The notes under the pieces are model-generated. The model was not told the DNA's origin. It saw nothing but the letters and a program-made list of their open reading frames with translations, and made no database searches. From NCBI GenBank assembly GCA_046153945.1, contig JBJXFF010000136.1:1-64000 (forward strand): a stretch of DNA of 64,000 bases, in the 5' to 3' direction. How positions within the stretch are numbered: the first letter of the stretch is position 1; the number at the start of each line of letters is the position of its first letter. This document shows positions 35,080 through 43,143 of the stretch, in pieces. The position numbers and the translations under genes were made by a program. The DNA is from SXOA01 sp046153945 (GTDB lineage Bacteria > Planctomycetota > Planctomycetia > Pirellulales > Pirellulaceae).

Positions 35080-35997
35080 ATGAGGATCACTTCTCAAAAC
35101 GCCTCCATAAAGATCTTCCTGGCCCCGTTCTGGCTGGCTCTTCTGGGACTATTCTTCAGCGGGTCTCACCTCACTTGGGCCAAAGATGCGGCACCAGTCA
35201 CCTCGGTTCCCGACGTAAGAACGACCGCGGAAGGGGCTGAGTCCGCCTGGATCGAACTCATTGTCGGATCTGAGAAACCGCTCGCGCGGCTATGGCTTGC
35301 CGGCCCGCGCGGGGAGGCGAGCGAGGAATGCATTGTGATTACGCATGGGATGGGAGGGACCGTGAGCGGGGACCGTTTTCATCGCCTGGCGGAGACGATT
35401 CGCAAGCGGCTGCCGCGGGCGAGTGTGGTTCGCGTCGACTGGAGCGAGAGGGCCGCACCCAAGGCTGGCGGGTTCCCCAATCCCTGGAAAGTTGCCGGCA
35501 GCATTGATGGCGTGGGGGACGAGGCCGCCCAGGTTCTCGCGGCCAGTGGAATCGATCCCGCCCGGACAACGTTCATCGGCGAGAGTTTTGGGAACTGGGT
35601 GAACGCGCGGATTGCATTTCAAATGGGGGGCGTGCAAGGAATTCTGGCGCTCAACCCAGCCAGCGAAGCTGGAGGGTATCCCCCAACTGACCTTCGCCCG
35701 TTGGCCCGACGCAGTTGCTCGCTTCAAACTTACTCCGTATTCGATTCGACGCTCGAAATCGCCGAACGCGACTTCTGGCTGAAAACATCCCCCGATGCAA
35801 CTCAGTTTGCTCAGCACACTGCCGGCATCCAGTGGTTAAGAGATCGAATCGAGGAAGGAGACCTGACCTGGCTCCGATCGGAACAGCCCTTGCCTCCGCG
35901 CCGGCCAGGGCACTTTCGGGCGACGGCGGCAATCGACGGCCGGCTGTTGCACGAGCAGGTCTCGCGGGAACGGCCGAATTTGCCCGGTAACAACTAA
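35080..35997 (+). CDS. Secreted alpha/beta hydrolase-like protein
   Basis: A 305-residue protein with a signal peptide (FWLALLGLFFSGSHLTWAKD). The hydrolase core shows the oxyanion strand ECIVITHGMGG, the nucleophile elbow GESFGN (G-x-S-x-G) and a later strand GILALNPAS. This resembles pancreatic-lipase-type or DUF676-like esterases. The catalytic Asp and His are not certain from reading alone. It sits alone between clpB (divergent) and the WD40 gene (convergent). Confidence 0.7.
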   Translation: MRITSQNASIKIFLAPFWLALLGLFFSGSHLTWAKDAAPVTSVPDVRTTAEGAESAWIELIVGSEKPLARLWLAGPRGEASEECIVITHGMGGTVSGDRFHRLAETIRKRLPRASVVRVDWSERAAPKAGGFPNPWKVAGSIDGVGDEAAQVLAASGIDPARTTFIGESFGNWVNARIAFQMGGVQGILALNPASEAGGYPPTDLRPLARRSCSLQTYSVFDSTLEIAERDFWLKTSPDATQFAQHTAGIQWLRDRIEEGDLTWLRSEQPLPPRRPGHFRATAAIDGRLLHEQVSRERPNLPGNN

Positions 35998-36020
35998 CTC
36001 AGCAGCTTTGGTGGGGCCGC

Positions 36021-37142
36021 TTACTTCGCCACCGGCACGGCCCAAATCCGGATCGATCCATCCTGGCTTCCCCCCGCCAGGGACTTGCCATCCGGACTGA
36101 ATGCGACCACGTTAACCTCGTCGGGACAGGGCAGCGCCGCGAGTTCCTTCCCCGTCGCCAAGTCCCACACCCGCACAATCTTGTCGCTGCCGGCCGTCGC
36201 CAATTGTTTGCCGTCCGGGCTGAACACTACCCGCCCCACGGCTGCCTTGAGTCCCTTCACCGGCTGTGTCGACTTACCAGTTGCCAGTTCCCAAACCGCA
36301 ACCGACGCGCCCGTGTCGTCGATCAGCAGGCCAGCCGGCGCGCCCCGACTGCCAGCCGTGACGGGAGCTGCGACCCGTTTGCCGTCCGGGCTGAATGCCA
36401 CATCCCCCGCCGACGCCCACTCGCCATAATCCACCTCGGGCTTCACCTGGAAGCTATGCAAAACCTTTCCCTTTTCGGCGTCCCAAATCCGCACCTCGCC
36501 AGCTTCCGGCAGTTCTCCACCGGCCCCGTTCGTTCCAGCCGCGTACCGTTTTCCGTCAGCGCTCCACGTTACCGAACTCGCGGCTGTCGAGAGCTTGTCG
36601 GACTGGTGGATGACTTTACCTGTTTCCGCATCCCAAACAATGACAATTCCGCCCGGAAGGCCGTGCCGTCCCCCAACCGCCGCAATGGACCCCGCCGTGG
36701 CAAGTCGCTTGCCGTCTGGGCTGAAAGCCATCGCAAACACGTCGGGCCGGAACGCGGACTTCTGCCCGCGGTCGAGGATTGGATCGATTTTGGCAAGCGT
36801 CTTGCCGTTGGCCACGGTGCGGATCGTGATCTCGCCCCAGTAGTTAACCGCCACGACTTTGAGGTCCGGGCTGAACGCGACGACCGGGCCGCCGTACCCC
36901 GCGCGGGCGATCGTCGCCAGAGACCCGATTTGCCGACCAGTCTCCGCGTCCCACAACACGATCGCCCGGTCGTCACCCGCCGTCGCAACACTTTTGCCGT
37001 CGGCCCCCCAGGCGAGCGCGGTCACGGCCTTAGCGTGACCCTTGAGCACGACCGGCTCGGCCGCGCGGCCCAAGTTTGTCAAGATTGCCAGCATCACTGC
37101 CGCCAGGATCCCAGATACCGCCGCCATACGCACCGCGTTCAT
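36021..37142 (-). CDS. Secreted WD40-repeat protein
   Basis: A 373-residue exported beta-propeller. Signal peptide to about residue 28 (LTNLGRAAEP). Seven WD40 blades are visible, each with the planctomycete form VAFSPDGKxLATAGxDxxVxxWD (for example VTALAWGADGKSVATAGDDRAIVLWD, AVGRVVFSPDGKQLATAGSDKIVRVWD, VNVVAFSPDGKSLAGGSQDGSIRIW). A protein-interaction or sensor scaffold; no enzyme part. It is followed by a gap of 168 bases from the ABC ATPase upstream on the same strand. Confidence 0.88.
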   Translation of the reverse strand: MNAVRMAAVSGILAAVMLAILTNLGRAAEPVVLKGHAKAVTALAWGADGKSVATAGDDRAIVLWDAETGRQIGSLATIARAGYGGPVVAFSPDLKVVAVNYWGEITIRTVANGKTLAKIDPILDRGQKSAFRPDVFAMAFSPDGKRLATAGSIAAVGGRHGLPGGIVIVWDAETGKVIHQSDKLSTAASSVTWSADGKRYAAGTNGAGGELPEAGEVRIWDAEKGKVLHSFQVKPEVDYGEWASAGDVAFSPDGKRVAAPVTAGSRGAPAGLLIDDTGASVAVWELATGKSTQPVKGLKAAVGRVVFSPDGKQLATAGSDKIVRVWDLATGKELAALPCPDEVNVVAFSPDGKSLAGGSQDGSIRIWAVPVAK

Positions 37143-37308
37143 CGCCGGTCCCCCCTATTGGTGTTTATCAGTCGATTAGAGCCCCCGGCAGTGTTGTGGG
37201 TCAAGCAGATCGCGGTAAAGTCATGAAGACCTTAGTCGGGAGTCTTGGGCGGCAGCGAATGGTTGGCGTGGAGTGTTGGTTGGTGCCAAAGATGCCCGTC
37301 CCCGGCTA

Positions 37309-38001
37309 TTACTCCGCGTTGTTCACCAGCCGCCCTTTGTCCAGCCGTTGGACCCGGTCGGCTCGCTGGGCGGCGCGGGGGTCGTGGGTGACGAGGAGGA
37401 TGGTTTTGCTGAGGGAGCGGCGGAGTTCTTCCAGGAGGTCGAGGATTTCCTCGGCCGATTTGGCGTCGAGGTCGCCGGTTGGTTCGTCGGCAACAATGAG
37501 GGTGGGGTCGGTGACGAGAGCCCGGGCGATGCCGACCCGCTGCTGTTGGCCGCCGGAGAGCTGCCCGGGGCGGTGGCTCATCCGGTTTTCCAGGCCGACC
37601 AGAGCGAGAGCCGTCGTCACTTGCTGCTTGCGCTGGGAGGCGGATAGGGGAAGGAGGAGCAGCGGCAGCTCCACGTTTTCGTATGCGCTCAGCACCGGCA
37701 GCAAGTGATAGAACTGAAAGATGAAGCCGATGTGCCGCGTCCGCCAGCGGGCGAGCTGCCCTTCGGACATTTGCGAGATGCAGTCGCTGCCGACCCAGAC
37801 CTCCCCTTCGCTCGGCTTATCGAGGCCGGCGATGAGATTGAGGAGCGTCGTCTTGCCGCTGCCGCTGGGGCCCATCAAGCCAAAAAACTCGCCTTCGGCA
37901 ACTTCCAGCGTGAGGCCATTGAGCACATCCACCCGCTCGCTGCCGCGGCGAAAGTATTTGTGCACCCCTAGAACGCGAACAATGTCTGTCTTGGACTTCA
38001 T
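37309..38001 (-). CDS. ABC transporter ATPase, LolD/MacB type
   Basis: A 230-residue ATPase. Walker A GPSGSGKTT, Q-loop FIFQFYHLLPVL, signature LSGGQQQRVGIARAL, Walker B LIVADEPTGDLD and the H-loop VTHDPRAA. The FYHLLPVLSAYENVELPLLL segment and overall size match the LolD/MacB family that serves FtsX-like permeases. No permease gene follows in this window on the same strand, so the partner is elsewhere. A second LolD-type ATPase is at 46021. Confidence 0.9.
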   Translation of the reverse strand: MKSKTDIVRVLGVHKYFRRGSERVDVLNGLTLEVAEGEFFGLMGPSGSGKTTLLNLIAGLDKPSEGEVWVGSDCISQMSEGQLARWRTRHIGFIFQFYHLLPVLSAYENVELPLLLLPLSASQRKQQVTTALALVGLENRMSHRPGQLSGGQQQRVGIARALVTDPTLIVADEPTGDLDAKSAEEILDLLEELRRSLSKTILLVTHDPRAAQRADRVQRLDKGRLVNNAE

Positions 38002-38035
38002 GCAGCCATCTTACTTGAGAGAGCCCGCCAAATCA

Positions 38036-38066
38036 CCTCGTTCCCAAGCGGAGCTTGGGAACGAGG
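38036..38066. repeat. 31-bp perfect palindrome
   Basis: CCTCGTTCCCAAGC-GGA-GCTTGGGAACGAGG, a 14-bp stem with a three-base loop, lying between the ABC ATPase start and the response-regulator stop. This text (CGTTCCCAAGC...GCTTGGGAACG) is a dispersed REP-like palindrome I recall from several phyla. It may terminate the upstream transcript of the regulator gene. Confidence 0.75.
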
Positions 38067-38077
38067 GAAACGGCATC

Positions 38078-39541
38078 CTATCCTCTAGGGGCTCCTGTCG
38101 TGCGCTTCAGGGTGAGTTCCTCGAGATGATGCTTGGCGATGAGCCGGTACAAGGCCCGGCGGCTGATTCCCAGGACCTTGGCAGCCTGGGCCTTGTTGCC
38201 GTTCTCTTGCCCGAGCGCCCGCAGGACGTTCAGCCGTTCCGCTTCGTCAAGACGAAGGGAGGAGCTGGCGGAGGTTTCGGAGGTATGCCCGTCGGGAAAA
38301 TTGGCCTCCCGATTCGTTCCCTCAGAAGGGCTGCCGTCCTCGGCAATGGGCGAAAGGGCGACCAGGTTCTCCGGCAGATCATCCACCGTAATGAGGTGGT
38401 CTTCAGCCAGGATCTGGGCCCGTTCGAGGACATTGGCCAACTCGCGGACGTTGCCTGGCCAGTCGTACCTGAGCAACACTTCCATTGCCTCCGGACTGAC
38501 GCGGCAGCGCACCGCCCCGAGTTGGCGGGTAGTCAGAAAATGTTCCACGAGCTCGGGAACTTCCTCGGGCCGCTCGCGCAGTGGGGGCAACGCGACCGTA
38601 AGAACGTTCAGGCGATAGTAGAGGTCCTCGCGGAACCGGCCCGCCTTCTGTTCCGCCTCCAGCGGCTTGTTCGTAGCCGCGATGACGCGCACGTTCGCGT
38701 GAAACTCCTCGGTCCCGCCGACCCGCCGGTAGTGTCCATCCTCGAGCACCCGCAGGAGCTTGGCTTGCAAGGCGGGTGACATCTCGGCGACTTCGTCAAT
38801 GAACAGGGTGCCTCCCTCGGCCACCTCGATGAGGCCGCGCTTGGCCTGCAAAGCCCCGGTGAATGCGCCCCTCTCATGCCCGAACAGTTCGCTCTCCAGC
38901 AGGGACTCCTGCAGGGCGGCGCAGTTGACCGTCACTAGGGGGCGTTCGCGGCGGTGGCTGTTGCGATGCAGAGCACGGGCCACGAGTTCCTTGCCCGTTC
39001 CGCTGGGTCCGCGCACCAGCACCGTGGCATCGGTTGGGGCGGCCTTTTCGATGAGCTGCACCACCCGCCGCATCGCCAAGCTCGACCCGACCAGGGTGTA
39101 GCGGGGGGATTCGAAGTTGAGCCGCTCGACCCATTGCCGCAAGCGCACGTTCTCCATGCGCAAGCAGCGGACCTCCATGGCTCGGGCGAGGATCGGGAGC
39201 ATTGTCTGAAGCTTGAAGGGCTTGAGCAGGTAATCGAACGCCCCCAGCTTCATCGCCTCGACCGCGGTCTGAACGGTCCCCTGACCCGTCATAATGATGC
39301 CGACCAGTTGCGGATCGATTGCCAGGGCTTCACGGAGCAACTGGATGCCGTCCATGCCCGGCATCATCAAGTCGCTGAGCAGCACGTCGAATCTGCCCGA
39401 TTCAAGTGCCCGCAGCCCGTCTTGGCCCGTGTTGACGCCCGTGACCTCGAAGTTCTGCCCGGCGAGAGTCTCGGAGAGGACTCTCGTCAGTTCTACTTCG
39501 TCGTCCACGATAAGTATTCGCCCCAGGGTCGGTTTGGTCAT
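38078..39541 (-). CDS. NtrC-type sigma-54-dependent response regulator
   Basis: A 487-residue regulator. Receiver domain 1-120 with phospho-acceptor D57 in LLSDLMMPGMDG and K108 in LLKPFK. AAA+ domain about 145-385 with Walker A GPSGTGKE at 178-185, the sigma-54 contact loop GAFTGA at 225-230 and Walker B GGTLFIDEVAEM. A Fis-type helix-turn-helix is at the end (NGNKAQAAKVLGISRRALYRLI). The start at MTKPTLGRILIVDDE was chosen; the upstream frame has no family match. It lies 43 bases after the FixL-like kinase on the same strand: a cognate pair. It should activate promoters such as 41578-41592. Confidence 0.93.
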   Translation of the reverse strand: MTKPTLGRILIVDDEVELTRVLSETLAGQNFEVTGVNTGQDGLRALESGRFDVLLSDLMMPGMDGIQLLREALAIDPQLVGIIMTGQGTVQTAVEAMKLGAFDYLLKPFKLQTMLPILARAMEVRCLRMENVRLRQWVERLNFESPRYTLVGSSLAMRRVVQLIEKAAPTDATVLVRGPSGTGKELVARALHRNSHRRERPLVTVNCAALQESLLESELFGHERGAFTGALQAKRGLIEVAEGGTLFIDEVAEMSPALQAKLLRVLEDGHYRRVGGTEEFHANVRVIAATNKPLEAEQKAGRFREDLYYRLNVLTVALPPLRERPEEVPELVEHFLTTRQLGAVRCRVSPEAMEVLLRYDWPGNVRELANVLERAQILAEDHLITVDDLPENLVALSPIAEDGSPSEGTNREANFPDGHTSETSASSSLRLDEAERLNVLRALGQENGNKAQAAKVLGISRRALYRLIAKHHLEELTLKRTTGAPRG

Positions 39542-39584
39542 GGCCGTTGTTTCCCGTCCACATGGTGGCGAGTATGAGGATCCG

Positions 39585-40799
39585 CTAAGTGGTCCGCTCT
39601 GTCCCGATGGTGACCGGAAGGGCAATGCGGACCGTGGTCCCTTTGCCGGGTTCACTGGTGATTTGAATCGCTCCGCCGTGTTCCTGGATGGCGCGGCGAC
39701 AGATGGCGAGTCCCAGCCCGGTTCCCTTGCCCTCTTCCTTGGTGGTGAAGAACGGCTCCATCACCCGCGGCAAGTGTTCCGGCGAGATTCCCACACCGGT
39801 GTCGGCGAACTCGATCACCACTGCCGGCCGCCCATTCTCCAGGAAGCCCTTGGTGATCCGGAGCGACAGCGTGCCCCCTTCGCGCATGGCGTCCCCGGCG
39901 TTCGTGAGCAAGTTCAAAAAGACCTGCCGCAAGAGCTGACGGTCGGCCTGAATCACCGGCACGTCCGGGGCGAGCTCCTGCACGACCTGGATGCGGTGGG
40001 TCCGCAGATTGTGCTGTACCAGCTCCAGTGTCTTGATCAGGTCATCGGCCAGGTCCACAGTCGAGGCTTGCCGCTGGCCGCGCCGACTGAACTGCAAAAG
40101 GTTAGCCACCAGGCCGGCCATGCGGTCCACTTCCTGTTCGACAACCTCAAGCTGCCGTCGAGCCGGGTCTTCCGTGAGCATCTGGGTCAGAATAGATTCG
40201 ACGCGCAGGCTGACGATCGCCAGAGGGTTGTTCAATTCATGGGCGATGCTGGCCGCCAGTTCTCCCACGGAGGCCAGTTTCGCGGCCTGCCAGAGCTGCT
40301 GGGTCATCACCTTCACTTCCTCGTTTTTTGCATGCAGTGCGGCAATCGCCCCTTCCAGCTGGCGGTTGCTTTCCTGCAGAGCGTTCTCGGCTCGCTTGCG
40401 CTCGGTGATGTCGCGAACAATTCCTACAAAGGCGCGGCGGTCCCCCAGTTGAGCCTCACTCACAGCCAGGTCCAAGGGAAAAATCGTTCCATCCTTACGA
40501 CGCCCGACGACTTCACGGCCGATCCCAATGATCTTCCTTTGCCCGGTCTGGCGGTAGTTCCCTAGATAACCATCATGTTCCCGGCGGTAGGGCTCGGGCA
40601 TGAGCATCCGAACATTCTGTCCGATCACTTCCCCAGCCGCATATCCGAAAATTCGCTCGGCAGCCGGGTTGAAGCTGTCCACGAGGCCGTACTCGTCAAT
40701 GGTGATAACAGCATCGACGGCTGTTGCCAGTATGGCGTTGGTGCGGGCCTCGCTGTCGCGCAGGGCTTCTTCGGCGGGCTGGCCATCAAGGGCGCGCAT
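39585..40799 (-). CDS. FixL-like PAS sensor histidine kinase
   Basis: A kinase of about 404 residues. The PAS domain (about 15-135) reads closely to the haem-PAS of FixL: LVDSFNPAAERIFGYAAGEV, then MLMPEPYRREHDGYL and IIGIGREVVGRRKDG. His75 in REHDGY and Arg95 in GIGREV occupy the positions of the FixL proximal haem His and distal Arg. A coiled coil follows, then the phospho-acceptor His187 in SIAHELNNP and the ATPase boxes (LLTNAGDAMREGG, FADTGVGISPE, GTGLGLAI). There is no membrane segment, so it is a soluble sensor. The ATG at 40799 was preferred; a frame runs to 40901 with ATG at 40889. Confidence 0.87.
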   Translation of the reverse strand: MRALDGQPAEEALRDSEARTNAILATAVDAVITIDEYGLVDSFNPAAERIFGYAAGEVIGQNVRMLMPEPYRREHDGYLGNYRQTGQRKIIGIGREVVGRRKDGTIFPLDLAVSEAQLGDRRAFVGIVRDITERKRAENALQESNRQLEGAIAALHAKNEEVKVMTQQLWQAAKLASVGELAASIAHELNNPLAIVSLRVESILTQMLTEDPARRQLEVVEQEVDRMAGLVANLLQFSRRGQRQASTVDLADDLIKTLELVQHNLRTHRIQVVQELAPDVPVIQADRQLLRQVFLNLLTNAGDAMREGGTLSLRITKGFLENGRPAVVIEFADTGVGISPEHLPRVMEPFFTTKEEGKGTGLGLAICRRAIQEHGGAIQITSEPGKGTTVRIALPVTIGTERTT

Positions 40800-40849
40800 A
40801 ATCAGGTGCTTCGGTTTGCAAAAACGGGGATATCGCGCTGCCGCGTTTA

Positions 40850-40855
40850 ATTCTA
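40850..40855 (-). promoter_or_regulatory. Putative -10 box for the kinase/regulator pair
   Basis: On the minus strand TAGAAT lies about 50 bases before the ATG at 40799. If real, transcription starts inside the longer open frame and supports the shorter kinase. Confidence 0.3.
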
Positions 40856-40909
40856 CTGTTCCCAAAGAGTTCGGCCTATCCTTCGCCATGCCTGTCGCCA
40901 AGGCTCCGA

Positions 40910-41371
40910 TTACTTCGCCCCGCCCGATTTGGCATGGTGCCGCAGCACTTTGTGGCAGTTGACGCAGTTGACCGTAAGCTGCGTAAACGCCAGGGTCACT
41001 CCTTCCACGTTGTCGTTGTCAGCCTGGCGGATCATCTCGTCGTTGATTTCGTCAAACACTTGCAACTGACGCGTGTAAGCGGCATTGCGGCTGCGGACAA
41101 ATGCCTCGAATTTGCCCAGCCCTTTCATCGCCCGGGCATTGTCGGCAATCTTGTCAAAGTCCTCTGCCGTGATGCCCGCCAGGATATTCTGCGAGTAGTC
41201 CAGCTTCTTCTTCATCCAGATGCTGGGGTTCTTATCATCGATTTTTCCCTCCGGCGGCCGGGCTTCCTTCGCTGGGGGCTTTTTGGCAACCGACACTTTG
41301 TCCTCAGCCGTGGCGATCGCCAGCGCCAGGACCGTTCCGACGAGGGTCAGGGAATAGAGAATCCGGTACAT
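40910..41371 (-). CDS. Cytochrome c'-like haem protein A
   Basis: A 153-residue exported protein. Signal peptide MYRILYSLTLVGTVLALAIATAED, then a Pro/Lys linker, then a helical bundle (WMKKKLDYSQNILAGITAEDFDKIADNARAM) and a C-terminal CVNCHK haem-attachment motif near residue 140. A four-helix layout with the CxxCH at the end is that of class II cytochromes c'. AGGAGA is 6 bases before the ATG. It is divergent from the stress-protein operon and 111 bases upstream of the kinase on the same strand. It is homologous to the protein at 42690-43130. Confidence 0.82.
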   Translation of the reverse strand: MYRILYSLTLVGTVLALAIATAEDKVSVAKKPPAKEARPPEGKIDDKNPSIWMKKKLDYSQNILAGITAEDFDKIADNARAMKGLGKFEAFVRSRNAAYTRQLQVFDEINDEMIRQADNDNVEGVTLAFTQLTVNCVNCHKVLRHHAKSGGAK

Positions 41372-41533
41372 GCTTTCTCTCCTGGGAAGTATGCGAGCAA
41401 CTGGGAATGTGAAGAAGGGCGCGCATTTCAATTGCACATCGTGCGCCGCACTCGGCTCAGGTGCTGCCGCGGCTTTCTCTGGGTCCGTGGCGGCTTACGC
41501 GCGCGGTTCTCGCGTCGCCGCGCGCGCCAAAGC

Positions 41534-41547
41534 GTGCGAATCCGCAC
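41534..41547. promoter_or_regulatory. Candidate activator-binding palindrome
   Basis: GTGCG-AATC-CGCAC, a perfect 5-bp inverted repeat, with its centre about 64 bases upstream of the predicted sigma-54 start site. A plausible upstream activating site for the NtrC-type regulator; inference only. Confidence 0.3.
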
Positions 41548-41577
41548 ACAAAAGTCTCATTACCGGCAGAAACGGTG

Positions 41578-41592
41578 TGGTACGCCGGTTGC
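41578..41592 (+). promoter_or_regulatory. Sigma-54 (-24/-12) promoter of the stress-protein operon
   Basis: TGGTACG-CCGG-TTGC, with GG and GC exactly 10 bases apart, against the consensus TGGCACG-N4-TTGC (one mismatch). It points toward the universal stress gene at 41677, with the start site expected near 41604. The NtrC-type regulator that would be needed is encoded 2 kb away. Confidence 0.65.
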
Positions 41593-41676
41593 GTTAGTGC
41601 AATTCAACTTCTGATCTGGATATTGTGCTCCCTCCGCATCCGATCTATTGAAACTTCCTTTGACAGGAACACTCCC

Positions 41677-42120
41677 ATGAAACTCCGCCGCATCCTGGTT
41701 CCAATCGATTTCTCCCCTGGTAGCGAGGCTGCCCTGGAAATGGCGACATCAATAGCCCGCGACAGCGGCGGAACTCTGATCCTCGCCCATGTGGAAGTCA
41801 TTCCCCTCTCGGCTGGCGGCGGCGAATATCTTTATGCCCTGCCGGAGCCGCCCACCGAGGAGCTCCTCGCCAGGCTGAATGCGGTTGTTTTGCCGGATGC
41901 GAACATTCCCGTGGAACGTCGGCTGCTTGCGGGCGATCCGGCGGATGCCATCATCCGCCTGGCCCAGACCGAGGACGTGGACATGATCGTGATGGGAACT
42001 CACGGCCGTCGGGGTCTGACGCGTTTGCTCATGGGGAGCGTCGCGGAGGTCGTTGTCCGCGCGGCTCCTTGCCCGGTGTTGACGGTCAAGCAGCCGGCCC
42101 ATGCGGTGGCCCAGAAGTGA
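41677..42120 (+). CDS. Universal stress protein
   Basis: A 147-residue UspA-fold protein: MKLRRILVPIDFSPGSEAALEMA at the start, AHVEVIPL in the middle and the ATP-binding end VMGTHGRRGLTRLLMGSVAEVVVRAAPCPVLTVK (G-2x-G-9x-G-S/T type). It binds ATP and is usually induced in stress, hypoxia or stationary phase. It is the first gene after the sigma-54 promoter and is followed by the hemerythrin-like gene 45 bases on. The open frame runs back to 41461, but the family start and AGGAA fix 41677. Confidence 0.92.
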   Translation: MKLRRILVPIDFSPGSEAALEMATSIARDSGGTLILAHVEVIPLSAGGGEYLYALPEPPTEELLARLNAVVLPDANIPVERRLLAGDPADAIIRLAQTEDVDMIVMGTHGRRGLTRLLMGSVAEVVVRAAPCPVLTVKQPAHAVAQK

Positions 42121-42165
42121 ATGTCCTGCACCTCATTCAGGTTGCCTGCTGGATGGAGAATCGCC

Positions 42166-42633
42166 ATGAACGAAGACGACGACTGCCGCACCTATGTCGA
42201 ACATTTGCGGCTCGAACATTCTCACATCAACCATTCCCTGGAGGAGTTGCAGCAACTGCTTGCGAATGAATCCCAGTGGAATAAGGAAATTCCCACCCCC
42301 GCGTTGCCGGCCCGTCTGATTCAACTGCGGGAACTACTCGTTCACCACTTCCGAGAAGAGGAAGAAGGTGGATGCCTGGAGGAGGCCCAGTCCCGCTCTC
42401 CCAATCTGTCGGCAGGTGTTCGGACTCTGCTGGCCGAACATGCCAGTTTGCTGTCGGCACTCGACCGAATGATTGCGAAGGCGGAGGTGCTGGCCGGCCA
42501 ACCCGGCTACTTGCACATCCTGCAAGTGGAATTCCGCGGACTTCTGCAACAACTGCACGCTCACGAGGCGGAAGAGAACCGAATTCTGCTGTTTGGCTTT
42601 GGTTCTCCCGCGATGGATGCGTTGTCCACCTGA
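42166..42633 (+). CDS. Hemerythrin-like domain protein
   Basis: A 155-residue helical protein. The hemerythrin histidines and acids are visible in order: HLRLEHSHINHSLEELQQLL, LVHHFREEEEGG, LLAEHASLLSALDRMI and LLQQLHAHEAEENRILLFG. This is the H...H-xxxE...H...H-xxxxD/E pattern of di-iron four-helix bundles that bind O2 or NO. GGAGAATC is 7 bases before the ATG. It lies between the universal stress gene and cytochrome B, probably in one transcript. Full di-iron ligand set is likely but not proven by reading. Confidence 0.8.
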   Translation: MNEDDDCRTYVEHLRLEHSHINHSLEELQQLLANESQWNKEIPTPALPARLIQLRELLVHHFREEEEGGCLEEAQSRSPNLSAGVRTLLAEHASLLSALDRMIAKAEVLAGQPGYLHILQVEFRGLLQQLHAHEAEENRILLFGFGSPAMDALST

Positions 42634-42689
42634 GCAAGACCCTTACCAGTGCCAGTGAACATGGTCGTTTCTAACTTCGGAGAAAACAC

Positions 42690-43130
42690 ATGCGTCAGAC
42701 TTCCTTGATCGGCTGCTGGCTCGTCGGCAGCTTGCTATTGGGAAACTTGCTTTCCGGCTCCCTGCAAGCCCAAGACAATGTCGCCGTATTCATGCAGGCC
42801 AAACTCAAACATTCGCAGCAGGTGCTGAAAGGACTGGCCATTGAGGACTTTGACTTGATCGCCAAAAACTCCCAGGCGATGAGCCTGTTGTGCGAAGATG
42901 AACTCTGGATGGTGCTGCAAACGCCCGAGTATCGTGCGCGAAGCGCCGAGTTCCAACGCAGCGTGGAAGCCGTTACGGAAGCCGCCAAGAAGAAGAACCT
43001 GGAAGCGGCGGCCCTCGGCTATGTCGACGTGACCCTGAAGTGTGTGAACTGCCACAAGTATGTGCGGAAAGCGAGAATGGCCCGGCTGGAAGAATTTCCC
43101 TTACTGAAGCTTGCGCCCACACCTCAATGA
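42690..43130 (+). CDS. Cytochrome c'-like haem protein B
   Basis: A 146-residue exported protein: signal peptide to about residue 27 (LSGSLQAQDN), then FMQAKLKHSQQVLKGLAIEDFDLIAKNSQAM, and the C-terminal CVNCHKYVRKAR. It aligns with cytochrome A: the starts WMKKKLDYSQNIL/FMQAKLKHSQQVL, EDFDxIAxN and CVNCHK all match. C-terminal CxxCH fits class II cytochrome c'. Preceded by GGAGAAAA. Last gene of the sigma-54-linked operon. Confidence 0.82.
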   Translation: MRQTSLIGCWLVGSLLLGNLLSGSLQAQDNVAVFMQAKLKHSQQVLKGLAIEDFDLIAKNSQAMSLLCEDELWMVLQTPEYRARSAEFQRSVEAVTEAAKKKNLEAAALGYVDVTLKCVNCHKYVRKARMARLEEFPLLKLAPTPQ

Positions 43131-43143
43131 CTGCAGGTGGGGA

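Larger units (their letters stand above)
41372..41676. other. Divergent regulatory region of the haem-protein module
   Basis: 305 bases between cytochrome gene A and the stress-protein gene. No gene is seen. It contains the sigma-54 promoter (41578-41592), the palindrome at 41534-41547 and a GC-rich stretch with repeated GCGCGC (about 41510-41530). A weaker GG-N10-GC match faces cytochrome A (41435-41450, minus strand). Confidence 0.55.
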
